Notes under the pieces: model-generated
The model's input: only the letters and a program-made list of their open reading frames with translations
What the model was told of the DNA's origin: nothing
Databases searched by the model: none
Position numbers and translations under genes: made by a program
Shown: positions 1-7,544 of the stretch, in pieces
Position numbering within the stretch: position 1 is the first letter of the stretch
Layout of the letters: each line of letters begins with the position of its first letter
From: Prevotella sp.
GTDB taxonomy: Bacteria > Bacteroidota > Bacteroidia > Bacteroidales > Bacteroidaceae
Direction: 5' to 3'
Assembly: GCA_021204565.1 (NCBI GenBank)
Contig: JAJPZE010000213.1
Coordinates: 1 to 10,187, forward strand
DNA: 10,187 nt

Positions 1-22
1 GCAGCGTCAGATGGGTATATGA

Positions 23-991
23 GACAGTGTTGGCGACTTCTGCGGGTGGGACGATACGTCGATGATTGCATTCTCCCACTCCGACGAGGATGTATATGAG
101 GATCCCGTATTTACCGTAACGTTCTCCACCACCGGCGGACAGTACTGGAAGATCATCCCGCAGACGAATATCGACTCCGGCGACTTCTGGCACGAGGGCA
201 GCGATGGTGTTGTCGGCGTGGTAACTGATGGCGATACTTCTCTTAGCGGCACGCTCGTCGCAATAGAGGGCGTGAATGCGGGCGAGGTTGCAGACGCGGG
301 CACCTATCGTATGACCATCAATATGATGGATTACACCTATGAGATCTCCGCATTGGCAAGCGAGTTCTATATCACCGGTAACCCGAACAGCTGGGCTTCC
401 GACGCGGGCTGTATGTTCTATCCCGAAGGCGATAATGTATACAGCTTCACCGGCGAGTTCAACGCTTCTTGGGATGCCAAGATTTGGTCGGGCGACGATC
501 TCGGCGATTGGGATAATATCTATGGTTGCGAAGCTTCGAAAGATAACGTGGGCGATTGGTCCGGGTCTCTCGTTTACTCTAACGGCGACCAGAGCCATAT
601 CGGATGTATCACTTCTCCGTCGGCAGGTCTCTACACCCTTTATGTCAACATGGGCACTATGACCTACTGGTGGGAAGAGGCTGACCAAAGCGCGCCATCT
701 TACTCGCTCGTATCCATCACCGGCGACTTCAACGGCTGGGGCGACTATATCGATATGACCGAGGCAGGCGCGCACAACTGGTATGTTGAGGCAACCATCC
801 CCTCCGACGGCGGCTTGAAGTTCCTCGTCGACCACGATTGGACGACCAACTGGGGCGCAACATTCACCGTCAGCACCGATACGTATTACGGCGTAGGCGT
901 ACAGAACGGCGACAACATCACCGTTCCGGCAGGCACCTATCGTATCTATCTGAACGATATCACCGGCAAGTTTATCTTCATTGCAGAGTAA
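23..991 (+). CDS. SusE/SusF-like outer-membrane glycan-binding protein, C-terminal part
   Basis: This is the C-terminal 322 residues of a cell-surface starch/glycan-binding protein of the SusE/SusF type. Such proteins are lipid-anchored on the outer membrane and hold polysaccharide beside a SusCD transporter. Three successive beta-rich modules are visible. The first opens with VGDFCGWDD (29-55), the second with FYITGNPNSW (from about 365), and the third with SITGDFNGWGDY (from 713). This 'GxFxGW' opening strand and the closing 'AGTYRIYLN' type strand are the usual signature of SusE/F carbohydrate-binding modules, and aromatic residues are abundant (YWWEE, WTTNWG). The ATG at 62 is unlikely to be the true start, because module 1 begins upstream of it. 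A TGA at 20-22 interrupts the same frame, while another frame is open to the edge, so a frameshift or edge error is possible. The N-terminus, signal peptide and any susC/susD lie outside the window. The glycan bound cannot be told. Confidence 0.8.
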   Translation, partial: DSVGDFCGWDDTSMIAFSHSDEDVYEDPVFTVTFSTTGGQYWKIIPQTNIDSGDFWHEGSDGVVGVVTDGDTSLSGTLVAIEGVNAGEVADAGTYRMTINMMDYTYEISALASEFYITGNPNSWASDAGCMFYPEGDNVYSFTGEFNASWDAKIWSGDDLGDWDNIYGCEASKDNVGDWSGSLVYSNGDQSHIGCITSPSAGLYTLYVNMGTMTYWWEEADQSAPSYSLVSITGDFNGWGDYIDMTEAGAHNWYVEATIPSDGGLKFLVDHDWTTNWGATFTVSTDTYYGVGVQNGDNITVPAGTYRIYLNDITGKFIFIAE

Positions 992-1020
992 TCTGGAAGC
1001 AAGATATTACATTAAACATT

Positions 1021-1057
1021 ATGCGCCGCGCGGATTCCCGTGCGGCGCATTTGTTTT
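1021..1057 (+). terminator. Strong hairpin terminator, probably bidirectional
   Basis: The left arm (1021-1033) pairs with 1038-1050 to give a 13-bp stem with one G.T wobble and a four-base ATTC loop. The outer arms are ATGCGCCGC and GCGGCGCAT. TTGTTTT follows at 1051-1057, as expected for Rho-independent termination of the SusE/F-like gene, whose stop is 29 bases upstream. The convergent oxidoreductase gene ends at 1077, so the same stem probably also stops transcription from the other strand, although the U-rich tail on that side is weaker. Confidence 0.85.
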
Positions 1058-1076
1058 ATCCCTGCGGGCACGTTGT

Positions 1077-2660
1077 TTAGCCAGCAGTGTCGAGATACGT
1101 CTTCACTGCGTCGGCGCAACGTTCGCCGTCTATTGCAGAGGAGACGATACCGCCGGCGTACCCCGCTCCTTCGCCGCAGGGGAAGAGTCCGGAGATGCGT
1201 ATATGTTGTAATGTGTCGGCGTTGCGCGTTATTCTTACGGGCGAGGAGGTGCGCGTCTCGGTTGCTATTACGGTTGCTTCGTTGGTGAGGAACCCGTGAT
1301 TGGCGCGTCCGAACGTGCGGAACGCTTCTTTAAGACGCGAGCTGATGAACGCCGGGAGCCAAAAATGGATGGGCGAGGAGACGAGACCCGGCGCGTAAGA
1401 AGAAGCGGGCAGGTCGTAGCTGAGACGGGCATTGACGAAGTCAGCCATACGTTGCGCGGGGGCGGTTTGCCGTCTCCCGGCTTGTTGCCTGGTGGTTCGT
1501 TCGAGCTGTTCCTGATAGTTCATCATTACCAGGGGGTCGGATAAATCGCCGTCTGCGGATATGATATCTTCAACTCTAAGTTCGGTTACAATCCCCGCAT
1601 TGCTCCATTTGGAGTTTCTTGCGGCAGGGCTCATTCCGTTGACGACCACTTCTTCGCTGTTCGTTTCGGCGGGGATGACGAAGCCGCCGGGGCACATACA
1701 GAACGAATATACGCCGCGTCCGCCGACCTGCGTAACGTAGTTATATTCCGCTGTGGGCAGGTATTTGCCGCGCCCGTTACGGTTGTGATATTGTATTTGG
1801 TCTATCAGTTCGGCTGGGTGTTCGAGGCGCACGCCCATCGCCAAAGCTTTGCTTTCAATCTCTATGCCCGCGGAAAAGAGATAGCGGTATATATCCCTTG
1901 CGGAGTGTCCGGCGGCGAGGATAACGGGTCCGCGATACGTTTCTTCGCGCCCTAACGCCGTATTCACCGCCTCAATACCCAAACACCTGTTGCCGTCGAG
2001 GATAAGGCGGAGCATCTTTGTGCGGAAATGCACCTCCCCTCCAGAGTGAATAATTGTCCGGCGGATGTTCTCAATTATACGGGGCAGACGGTCGGTTCCG
2101 ATATGCGGATGCGCGTCGGACAGTATGCCGGCCGATGCTCCGTGCTGACAGAGAACGCCGAGTATCTTCTCGACCGACCCGCGTTTCTTCGAGCGCGTAT
2201 ATAATTTCCCGTCGGAGTAGGCTCCCGCTCCGCCCTCGCCGAAACAATAGTTGGAGTCTGCATCGACAATGCCCCGCGTTATCGCCGCCGTATCTTTCTT
2301 CCTCTCGTGCACGTCTTTCCCGCGCTCGATAACGACGGGTCGCAAGCCGCATTCGATTGCCCGGAGCGCGGCGAACAATCCCGCCGGACCCGCCCCGACA
2401 ATAATCACGCGGGGGCGTGAGGAGACGTCGGGGTAAACGGTATGTATGTATCCGTCGTTCTCCGGCTCTTCATTAATATATATACGAGCCTTGATATTCA
2501 CCTTTATAATCCTTTGCCGCGCGTCGATCGAACGCTTTAATATCCTTACGGCGGTTATTGTCCTGCGGTCGAAGCCCTGCTCTTTTGCGATATACGCCGT
2601 CAGGTTTTGCTCCGAGACAGCGGTCTCGGGATTGACTCTCAGCTCCGTTTCCTTAATCAT
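1077..2660 (-). CDS. FAD-dependent dehydrogenase (COG2509-like)
   Basis: This is a 527-residue putative NAD(P)/FAD-dependent oxidoreductase, probably cytoplasmic, of a widespread family whose substrate is not established. Residues 1-80 form a small N-terminal domain containing LKRSIDARQR. A Rossmann dinucleotide-binding motif follows, GAGPAG at 89-94, with the acidic end of the second strand at IERGK (111-115). Further family landmarks are FGEGGAGAYSDGKLYTR (140-156), GHSARD (251-256), CMCPGG (321-326) and a C-terminal FAD-contact segment PCGEGAGYAGG (494-504). I chose the ATG at 2658-2660 because the protein then begins MIKETELRV, like family members. The 13 extra residues from an upstream ATG at 2697-2699 look non-coding and overlap the promoter. 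The gene stands alone, divergent from thrA and convergent with the SusE/F-like gene. The length is normal for the family. The exact reaction is unknown. Confidence 0.9.
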   Translation of the reverse strand: MIKETELRVNPETAVSEQNLTAYIAKEQGFDRRTITAVRILKRSIDARQRIIKVNIKARIYINEEPENDGYIHTVYPDVSSRPRVIIVGAGPAGLFAALRAIECGLRPVVIERGKDVHERKKDTAAITRGIVDADSNYCFGEGGAGAYSDGKLYTRSKKRGSVEKILGVLCQHGASAGILSDAHPHIGTDRLPRIIENIRRTIIHSGGEVHFRTKMLRLILDGNRCLGIEAVNTALGREETYRGPVILAAGHSARDIYRYLFSAGIEIESKALAMGVRLEHPAELIDQIQYHNRNGRGKYLPTAEYNYVTQVGGRGVYSFCMCPGGFVIPAETNSEEVVVNGMSPAARNSKWSNAGIVTELRVEDIISADGDLSDPLVMMNYQEQLERTTRQQAGRRQTAPAQRMADFVNARLSYDLPASSYAPGLVSSPIHFWLPAFISSRLKEAFRTFGRANHGFLTNEATVIATETRTSSPVRITRNADTLQHIRISGLFPCGEGAGYAGGIVSSAIDGERCADAVKTYLDTAG

Positions 2661-2664
2661 AAAG

Positions 2665-2672
2665 CAAAAGTA
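2665..2672 (-). promoter_or_regulatory. Bacteroidota -7 promoter element for the FAD dehydrogenase
   Basis: Read on the minus strand the sequence is TACTTTTG, a full match to TAnnTTTG. It ends only four bases before the chosen ATG (2660), so transcription would begin at or very near the start codon and give a nearly leaderless mRNA. A clean TTTG -33 element is not visible at the expected 19-21 base distance, so the assignment rests on the -7 match and its position. Confidence 0.5.
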
Positions 2673-2716
2673 TAACATTTCCGTTTGGCATAAACACATA
2701 TTAATGATTTTATGTT

Positions 2717-2724
2717 TACATTTG
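2717..2724 (+). promoter_or_regulatory. Bacteroidota -7 promoter element for thrA
   Basis: TACATTTG matches TAnnTTTG exactly and would start transcription near 2730, leaving a leader of about 40 bases before the thrA ATG at 2771. No good -33 TTTG lies 19-21 bases upstream; the nearest, at 2684-2687, is 29 bases away. The leader shows no evident Thr/Met-rich leader peptide or attenuator hairpin. Confidence 0.5.
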
Positions 2725-2770
2725 CGCCGGTTTAGCCCGAGCGGTTAATTACATATATTTACATCAAGCG

Positions 2771-5206
2771 ATGAAAGTACTTAAATTCGGCGGAACGTCG
2801 GTCGGGAGTGTAGAGAGCATACATTCTTTGAAATCAATAGCGGAGAGAGAGGCGGAGCGTGAACCTATAATAGTTGTTGTCAGTGCATTGGGGGGAGTAA
2901 CCGACAGGCTTCTTCAAACGGCGTATCTTGCCGAGTCGGGCGACGAGGGATGGCGCGGGGAATACGAGGCGATATGCGCCCGCCACAGGCAAATGATTGA
3001 CGCTGTCATCACCAACACATCCGAACGCGAGGCGCTTGTCAACGAGACGGACGCGCTGTTAGAGCAACTGCGCAGCATCTATTTCGGGGTTTTCCTCATC
3101 CACGACCTGTCGACCAAGACCCGCAACACTATTCTCAGCTACGGCGAGCGCATATCGTCGCGTATCGTAGCGACGCTTGTCAGCGGCTCCAACCGGTACG
3201 ACAGCCGCGAGTTTATCAAGACCGTATGCAAGGGCAACAAACATCTCTTGCACAGCGAGTTGACCGCCTCACTGATACAAAAGACTTTCGCCCGTCTGCC
3301 CCGTATAGCTATTGTGCCGGGCTTCATCTCGTCGGATAAAGACACGAACGAGATAACCAACCTCGGGCGCGGGGGCTCCGACTACACCGCCGCCGCCATT
3401 GCCGCGGCACTCAATGCCGAAGTGTTGGAGATTTGGACTGATGTCGACGGGTTTATGACCGCCGACCCGAAAATAATCAAGACCGCATATACCATTAAAG
3501 AACTATCGTATATAGAGGCGATGGAGCTGTGTAACTTCGGCGCAAAAGTCATCTATCCCCCGACTATTTATCCCGTTTGCGTGAAGAATATCCCCATCCG
3601 CGTCAAGAATACGTTTAACCCCGACGCGCCGGGAACACTCATCCGTGCCGACGTCGATAAAGACCGCAAGCCGATAAAGGGCATCTCCAGCATTAGCGGA
3701 ACGAGCCTCGTAAACGTCTCGGGTCTCTCTATGGTCGGCGTAATTGGCGTGAACAGGCGTATCTTCACCGCGCTGACGGATAATAATATCTCCGTGTTTA
3801 TGGTCTCGCAGGCCTCGTCGGAGAACTCGACATCTATCGGCGTGCGCAACGAGGACGCGGCGAAGGCGGCGGACGTGCTTAACGCCGAGTTCGCTAAGGA
3901 GATTGAGACGGGCGCCATGTTCCCCATGCATATAGAGAGCGGATTGGCAACCATTGCGATTGTAGGGGAGAATATGAAGCATACGCCGGGCATAGCCGGC
4001 AAGCTCTTCGGCACGCTCGGACGCTCCGGCATCAGCGTTATCGCCTGCGCTCAGGGCGCGTCGGAGACCAATATCTCGTTCGTTGTCAGCGAGCGTTTCC
4101 TAAGGAAATCGCTTAACGTCATCCACGACTCGTTCTTCCTCTCCGAATATAACGTGCTCAATCTCTTTATCTGCGGCACGGGCACGGTGGGGGGAAAACT
4201 GATTGAACAGATACGCTCCCAATACGAAGAACTCAAAGAGCGGCGGAGGCTGAAGCTGAATGTAGTGGGTATAGCATCGTCGCACAGGGCGGTCTTTTCC
4301 CGCGACGGTATCGACCTCGATAATTATAAAACGCTATTGGAAAGCTCGGAAGAGAGCAATACCGAGCGGCTCTTGCGCGGCGTGATAGGGATGAATATCT
4401 TCAACTCGGTATTCGTGGACTGCACCGCTTCGGCGGAGATTGCGGCGGCGTACGGGCAGCTCCTCGAACACAATATTAGCATCGTGGCGGCGAACAAGAT
4501 TGCCGCGTCGGGCGCATACGATACCTATCACAAGCTCAAAACCACCGCTCTCCGCCGCGGCGTGAAGTATCTCTTCGAGACAAATGTAGGGGCGGGACTG
4601 CCCATAATCGGCACTATCAACGACCTGCGCAACTCCGGCGACAAGATATTAAAGATTGAGGCGGTGCTCAGCGGGACGCTTAATTATATCTTCAACACCA
4701 TCTCCGAGAGTGTTCCTTTCTCTCTCGCGGTGCGCCTTGCAGTGGAGAACGGATACGCCGAACCCGACCCGCGTATCGACCTGAGCGGCATCGACGTTAT
4801 CCGCAAGCTCGTTATTCTCGCCCGCGAGGCGGGCTATCGCGTCGAGCAAGACGATGTAGAGAAACATCTGTTTATCCCCGACAGTTTGTTTGAAGGCGGC
4901 TTGGACGACTTCCGCAAACGTCTCCCGGAGCTCGACGAAGAGTTTGAGAGCCGGCGCAAAGCCTTGGCGGCGCAGGGCAAGCACTGGCGTTTCGTGGCGA
5001 CATTAGACCGGGGAAAGACGTCCGTTGCCTTGCAAACCGTCGGGCGCGAACATCCGTTCTACAACCTCGAAGGCTCCAATAACATCGTCCTCCTCACAAC
5101 GGAGAGATACAAGGAGTACCCGATGCTCATCCAAGGATACGGCGCGGGAGCGAGCGTAACGGCCGCCGGCGTGTTCGCCAATATTATGAGCATCGCCAAT
5201 ATATAA
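2771..5206 (+). CDS. thrA: Bifunctional aspartokinase / homoserine dehydrogenase
   Basis: This 811-residue fused cytoplasmic enzyme phosphorylates aspartate (step 1 of the aspartate family pathway) and later reduces aspartate semialdehyde to homoserine, feeding threonine and methionine synthesis. The aspartokinase half carries KFGGTS (5-10), the SYGER region and NLGRGGSDYT (197-206). Two ACT-type regulatory regions follow, at about 314-385 and 395-465, and are the likely site of feedback control by threonine. The homoserine dehydrogenase half has the nucleotide-binding GTGTVG (469-474), AANK ending at Lys576, SGTLNYIF (634-641), EPDP (664-667) and the catalytic Asp675-xxx-Lys679 pair. The length and all key residues are as in Bacteroides ThrA, and the ATG opens directly into the conserved MKVLKFGG start. 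No homoserine kinase or threonine synthase gene follows; htpG comes next, after a hairpin. A divergent promoter region precedes the gene. Confidence 0.97.
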   Translation: MKVLKFGGTSVGSVESIHSLKSIAEREAEREPIIVVVSALGGVTDRLLQTAYLAESGDEGWRGEYEAICARHRQMIDAVITNTSEREALVNETDALLEQLRSIYFGVFLIHDLSTKTRNTILSYGERISSRIVATLVSGSNRYDSREFIKTVCKGNKHLLHSELTASLIQKTFARLPRIAIVPGFISSDKDTNEITNLGRGGSDYTAAAIAAALNAEVLEIWTDVDGFMTADPKIIKTAYTIKELSYIEAMELCNFGAKVIYPPTIYPVCVKNIPIRVKNTFNPDAPGTLIRADVDKDRKPIKGISSISGTSLVNVSGLSMVGVIGVNRRIFTALTDNNISVFMVSQASSENSTSIGVRNEDAAKAADVLNAEFAKEIETGAMFPMHIESGLATIAIVGENMKHTPGIAGKLFGTLGRSGISVIACAQGASETNISFVVSERFLRKSLNVIHDSFFLSEYNVLNLFICGTGTVGGKLIEQIRSQYEELKERRRLKLNVVGIASSHRAVFSRDGIDLDNYKTLLESSEESNTERLLRGVIGMNIFNSVFVDCTASAEIAAAYGQLLEHNISIVAANKIAASGAYDTYHKLKTTALRRGVKYLFETNVGAGLPIIGTINDLRNSGDKILKIEAVLSGTLNYIFNTISESVPFSLAVRLAVENGYAEPDPRIDLSGIDVIRKLVILAREAGYRVEQDDVEKHLFIPDSLFEGGLDDFRKRLPELDEEFESRRKALAAQGKHWRFVATLDRGKTSVALQTVGREHPFYNLEGSNNIVLLTTERYKEYPMLIQGYGAGASVTAAGVFANIMSIANI

Positions 5207-5238
5207 CGCATCTTCGTTAAACATTTTTATAGGGCAAG

Positions 5239-5277
5239 GCGTGTTAAACATTATGTTTGGCACGCTATTTGCTTTTC
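5239..5277 (+). terminator. Probable thrA terminator hairpin
   Basis: GCGTG (5239-5243) pairs with CACGC (5261-5265), and AAAC (5246-5249) pairs with GTTT (5255-5258). Two U.G wobbles join them, giving an 11-bp stem around an ATTAT loop. A T-rich but interrupted tail (TATTTGCTTTT) follows. It lies 32 bases after the thrA stop, which suits a terminator. The stem is less GC-rich than the other terminators here, so some read-through into htpG is possible. Confidence 0.55.
5252..5259 (+). promoter_or_regulatory. Possible -7 element for htpG, inside the thrA hairpin
   Basis: TATGTTTG matches TAnnTTTG exactly and would put a start site near 5265, some 54 bases before the htpG ATG. No TTTG -33 element is present at the right distance, and the match lies in the loop and right arm of the preceding hairpin, so it may be coincidental. 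No other TAnnTTTG is seen in the thrA-htpG gap. Confidence 0.3.
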
Positions 5278-5318
5278 TTTCTCCGAACAAGCGCAGATAA
5301 TATCAATCTATAAATATT

Positions 5319-7370
5319 ATGTCTAAGGGAAATATCGGGGTTACGACGGAGAATATCTTCCCCGTTATCAAAAAGTTTCTGTATAGCGACCACGAAATCT
5401 TTCTGCGGGAAATGCTCTCCAATGCGGTGGATGCAACGCAGAAGATGAAGACGTTAGTAGAGAAGGGAGAGTATAAGGGCGAGCTCGGCGACTTAACCGT
5501 CCGCGTCGCTATAGACGAGAAAGCAAAGACCATAACCGTCAGCGACCGGGGGCTCGGGATGACCGCAGAGGAGATTGACAAGTACATCAATCAGATTGCG
5601 TTCTCCGGAGTAACCGACTTCCTTGAGAAGTATAAGGACAACGCAAACGCCATCATAGGGCATTTCGGATTGGGTTTTTATTCGAGCTTTATGGTTAGCG
5701 ACAAAGTCGAAATCATCACCAAATCATATCTCAACGACGCTCCGGCGCAGCGTTGGGTATGCACCGGCAGCCCCGAATACGAGCTCGAGCCGGCTGAAAG
5801 AGAGGAGCGCGGCACCGATATTATACTTCACATTGCCGACGATTGTAAGGAATTTCTCGACAAGAGCAAGATTTCCGCTCTGCTCGGCAAGTATTGCAAG
5901 TTTATGCCCGTCCCCATCGCGTTCGGCAAACAAACCGATTGGAAAGACGGCAAACAGGTGGAGACGGATAAAGACAACATAATTAACAACGTCGCTCCGC
6001 TATGGACAAAGACCCCCTCGGAGCTGAAAGACGAAGACTATAAGAGCTTTTACCGCGCGCTCTACCCCATGTCCGACGAGCCGCTGTTCTGGATACATCT
6101 CAATGTCGACTTCCCCTTTCATCTCACGGGTATCCTCTATTTCCCCCGCGTGAAGTCGAATATCGAGCTCCAAAAGAACAAGATACAGCTCTATTGCAAC
6201 CAGGTGTTCGTTACCGACGAGGTAGAGGGCATAGTGCCGGAGTTCCTTACGTTGCTCCACGGAGTGATCGACTCGCCCGACATCCCCCTCAATGTCAGCC
6301 GCTCATACTTGCAAAGCGACGCTAACGTAAAGAAGATATCAACATATATAACCAAAAAAGTTGCCGACCGTCTGAAAGCAATATTCAAGGACAATCGTAA
6401 GGAATACGAAGAGAAGTGGGGCAGTCTGAAGTTGTTCATTCACTACGGGTTGCTCACACAAGAGGACTTCTTCGACCGCGCGAAAGACTTCGCGCTCTTC
6501 AAAGACATCGACGGGAAATACTTCACTTTCGACGAATACCGCACGCTTATTAAGGACTCGCAGACCGATAAAGACGGCAAATTGATTTATCTCTACGCCG
6601 TTAACGCCGAAGAGCAATACGCATATATCGACGCGGCAAAGCGCAAGGGATACTCCGTGCTTCTCTTCGACGGCGAGTTGGAGGTGCCGTGCGTCAATCT
6701 CTACGAGCGTAAATTCGACAGCTCCGCCTTCGCCCGCGTCGATGCCGACGTGATTGACAACCTTATAAGAAAGGCGGACGAGGCGCAGACGAACCTAAGC
6801 GGCGACGAGACGGACAACCTCTCGCAGGTTTTCTCTTCTCAACTCCCGAAGATTGACAAGGCGGAATTTATCGTTGAGGTGAAGGCGTTAGGCGAAGATG
6901 CAATGCCCCTGACAATCACTCAAAGCGAATATATGAGGCGGATGAAAGATATGAGCCGCTATCAGACGGGTATGTCGTTTTACGGCGAGATGCCCGATTC
7001 GTACGTGCTCGTGGTCAACTCCGACCATCCGTTAGTCAAAAAGATAATCGAAGAGAGCGGGACGGCAACGGGCGAACAACTTAAGCCCGTGCTTGCCGAA
7101 TTGCGGGGATTGAAAGCGCGCGAACAGGCGTTGCAACAAAGTCAAAAGGACAAGAAATGGAGCGACATCACGCAAGAGGAGAAAGACGAAATGAGCTCCA
7201 CGCGGGAGAAAATCAAGACCGAAGAGGACAAGCGCAATGAAATCATCGCCGCATACGCAAAAGATAACGCGACCGTTCGCCGGCTCGTGAATATCGCGCT
7301 GTTGCAAAACGGCATGCTTAAAGGCGCCGCATTGAACGAGTTTCTTCGCAAATTGGTCGATATACTCTGA
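5319..7370 (+). CDS. htpG: Molecular chaperone HtpG (bacterial Hsp90)
   Basis: HtpG is a 683-residue cytosolic, ATP-dependent homodimeric chaperone that remodels late folding intermediates, often with DnaK. The GHKL ATPase domain occupies about residues 1-220. Its N-box is EIFLREMLSNAVDA (26-39), with catalytic Glu31 and the Asn35/Asp38 nucleotide contacts. DRGLG (76-80) is the DxGxG motif and GHFGLGFYS (114-122) forms the ATP lid. The middle domain contains the conserved stretch PDIPLNVSRSYLQ, including the arginine that contacts ATP phosphate. The C-terminal dimerisation domain has TQSEYMRRMKDM and ends ALNEFLRKLVDIL. A charged, Glu/Lys-rich helical segment lies near 590-640, as in Bacteroides homologues. 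The ATG at 5319 gives the usual MSKGNIGVTTENIFP start. The gene sits between two hairpins and is probably a single-gene unit. I see no CIRCE-like operator upstream. Confidence 0.97.
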   Translation: MSKGNIGVTTENIFPVIKKFLYSDHEIFLREMLSNAVDATQKMKTLVEKGEYKGELGDLTVRVAIDEKAKTITVSDRGLGMTAEEIDKYINQIAFSGVTDFLEKYKDNANAIIGHFGLGFYSSFMVSDKVEIITKSYLNDAPAQRWVCTGSPEYELEPAEREERGTDIILHIADDCKEFLDKSKISALLGKYCKFMPVPIAFGKQTDWKDGKQVETDKDNIINNVAPLWTKTPSELKDEDYKSFYRALYPMSDEPLFWIHLNVDFPFHLTGILYFPRVKSNIELQKNKIQLYCNQVFVTDEVEGIVPEFLTLLHGVIDSPDIPLNVSRSYLQSDANVKKISTYITKKVADRLKAIFKDNRKEYEEKWGSLKLFIHYGLLTQEDFFDRAKDFALFKDIDGKYFTFDEYRTLIKDSQTDKDGKLIYLYAVNAEEQYAYIDAAKRKGYSVLLFDGELEVPCVNLYERKFDSSAFARVDADVIDNLIRKADEAQTNLSGDETDNLSQVFSSQLPKIDKAEFIVEVKALGEDAMPLTITQSEYMRRMKDMSRYQTGMSFYGEMPDSYVLVVNSDHPLVKKIIEESGTATGEQLKPVLAELRGLKAREQALQQSQKDKKWSDITQEEKDEMSSTREKIKTEEDKRNEIIAAYAKDNATVRRLVNIALLQNGMLKGAALNEFLRKLVDIL

Positions 7371-7394
7371 TTGATTAACTCTTTAAACGTACGC

Positions 7395-7452
7395 GGGGCG
7401 GGCTCCGGAGCAAATGTATTGTTCCGCGTGCCCGCCCCTTTCGTTGTTGTTT
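7395..7452 (+). terminator. htpG Rho-independent terminator
   Basis: GGGGCGGGC (7395-7403) pairs perfectly with GCCCGCCCC (7430-7438). An inner six-pair stem (7406-7411 with 7421-7426, one G.U) and a nine-base loop continue the helix. A T-rich tract, TTTCGTTGTTGTTT, follows at 7439-7452. The stem begins 25 bases after the htpG stop. A competing six-pair stem, ACGCGG (7391-7396) with CCGCGT (7424-7429), is possible but weaker than the main fold. Confidence 0.88.
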
Positions 7453-7477
7453 AATTATGTAAAAACTCGCTCGTTTC

Positions 7478-7508
7478 TTTGATTATCAACCCGTTTCGTA
7501 TATCTTTG
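7478..7508 (+). promoter_or_regulatory. Near-consensus Bacteroidota promoter for the nif3-zinc ribbon operon
   Basis: TTTG at 7478-7481 and TATCTTTG at 7501-7508 are separated by exactly 19 bases. This reproduces the Bacteroidota housekeeping promoter TTTG-N19-21-TAnnTTTG. Transcription would begin near 7515, about 30 bases before the GTG start at 7545. It is the best promoter match in the window and follows directly on the htpG terminator. Confidence 0.78.
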
Positions 7509-7544
7509 CAGACGGATTAACGCAGGTTGTAATGACTTTATAAC

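Noticed and set aside
2660..2699. Upstream ATG adding 13 residues to the FAD dehydrogenase
   Set aside because: The extension (MCLCQTEMLYFCF) does not resemble the family N-terminus and would place the -7 promoter element inside the coding region.
3503..4032. Two minus-strand ORFs of 159 and 154 codons inside thrA
   Set aside because: They are antisense shadows of the continuous, fully conserved ThrA frame, and no promoter or conserved motif was found.
7371..7544. Riboswitch or structured leader before the Nif3 operon
   Set aside because: The only structure is the htpG terminator, and the leader after the promoter is about 30 bases with no conserved fold.
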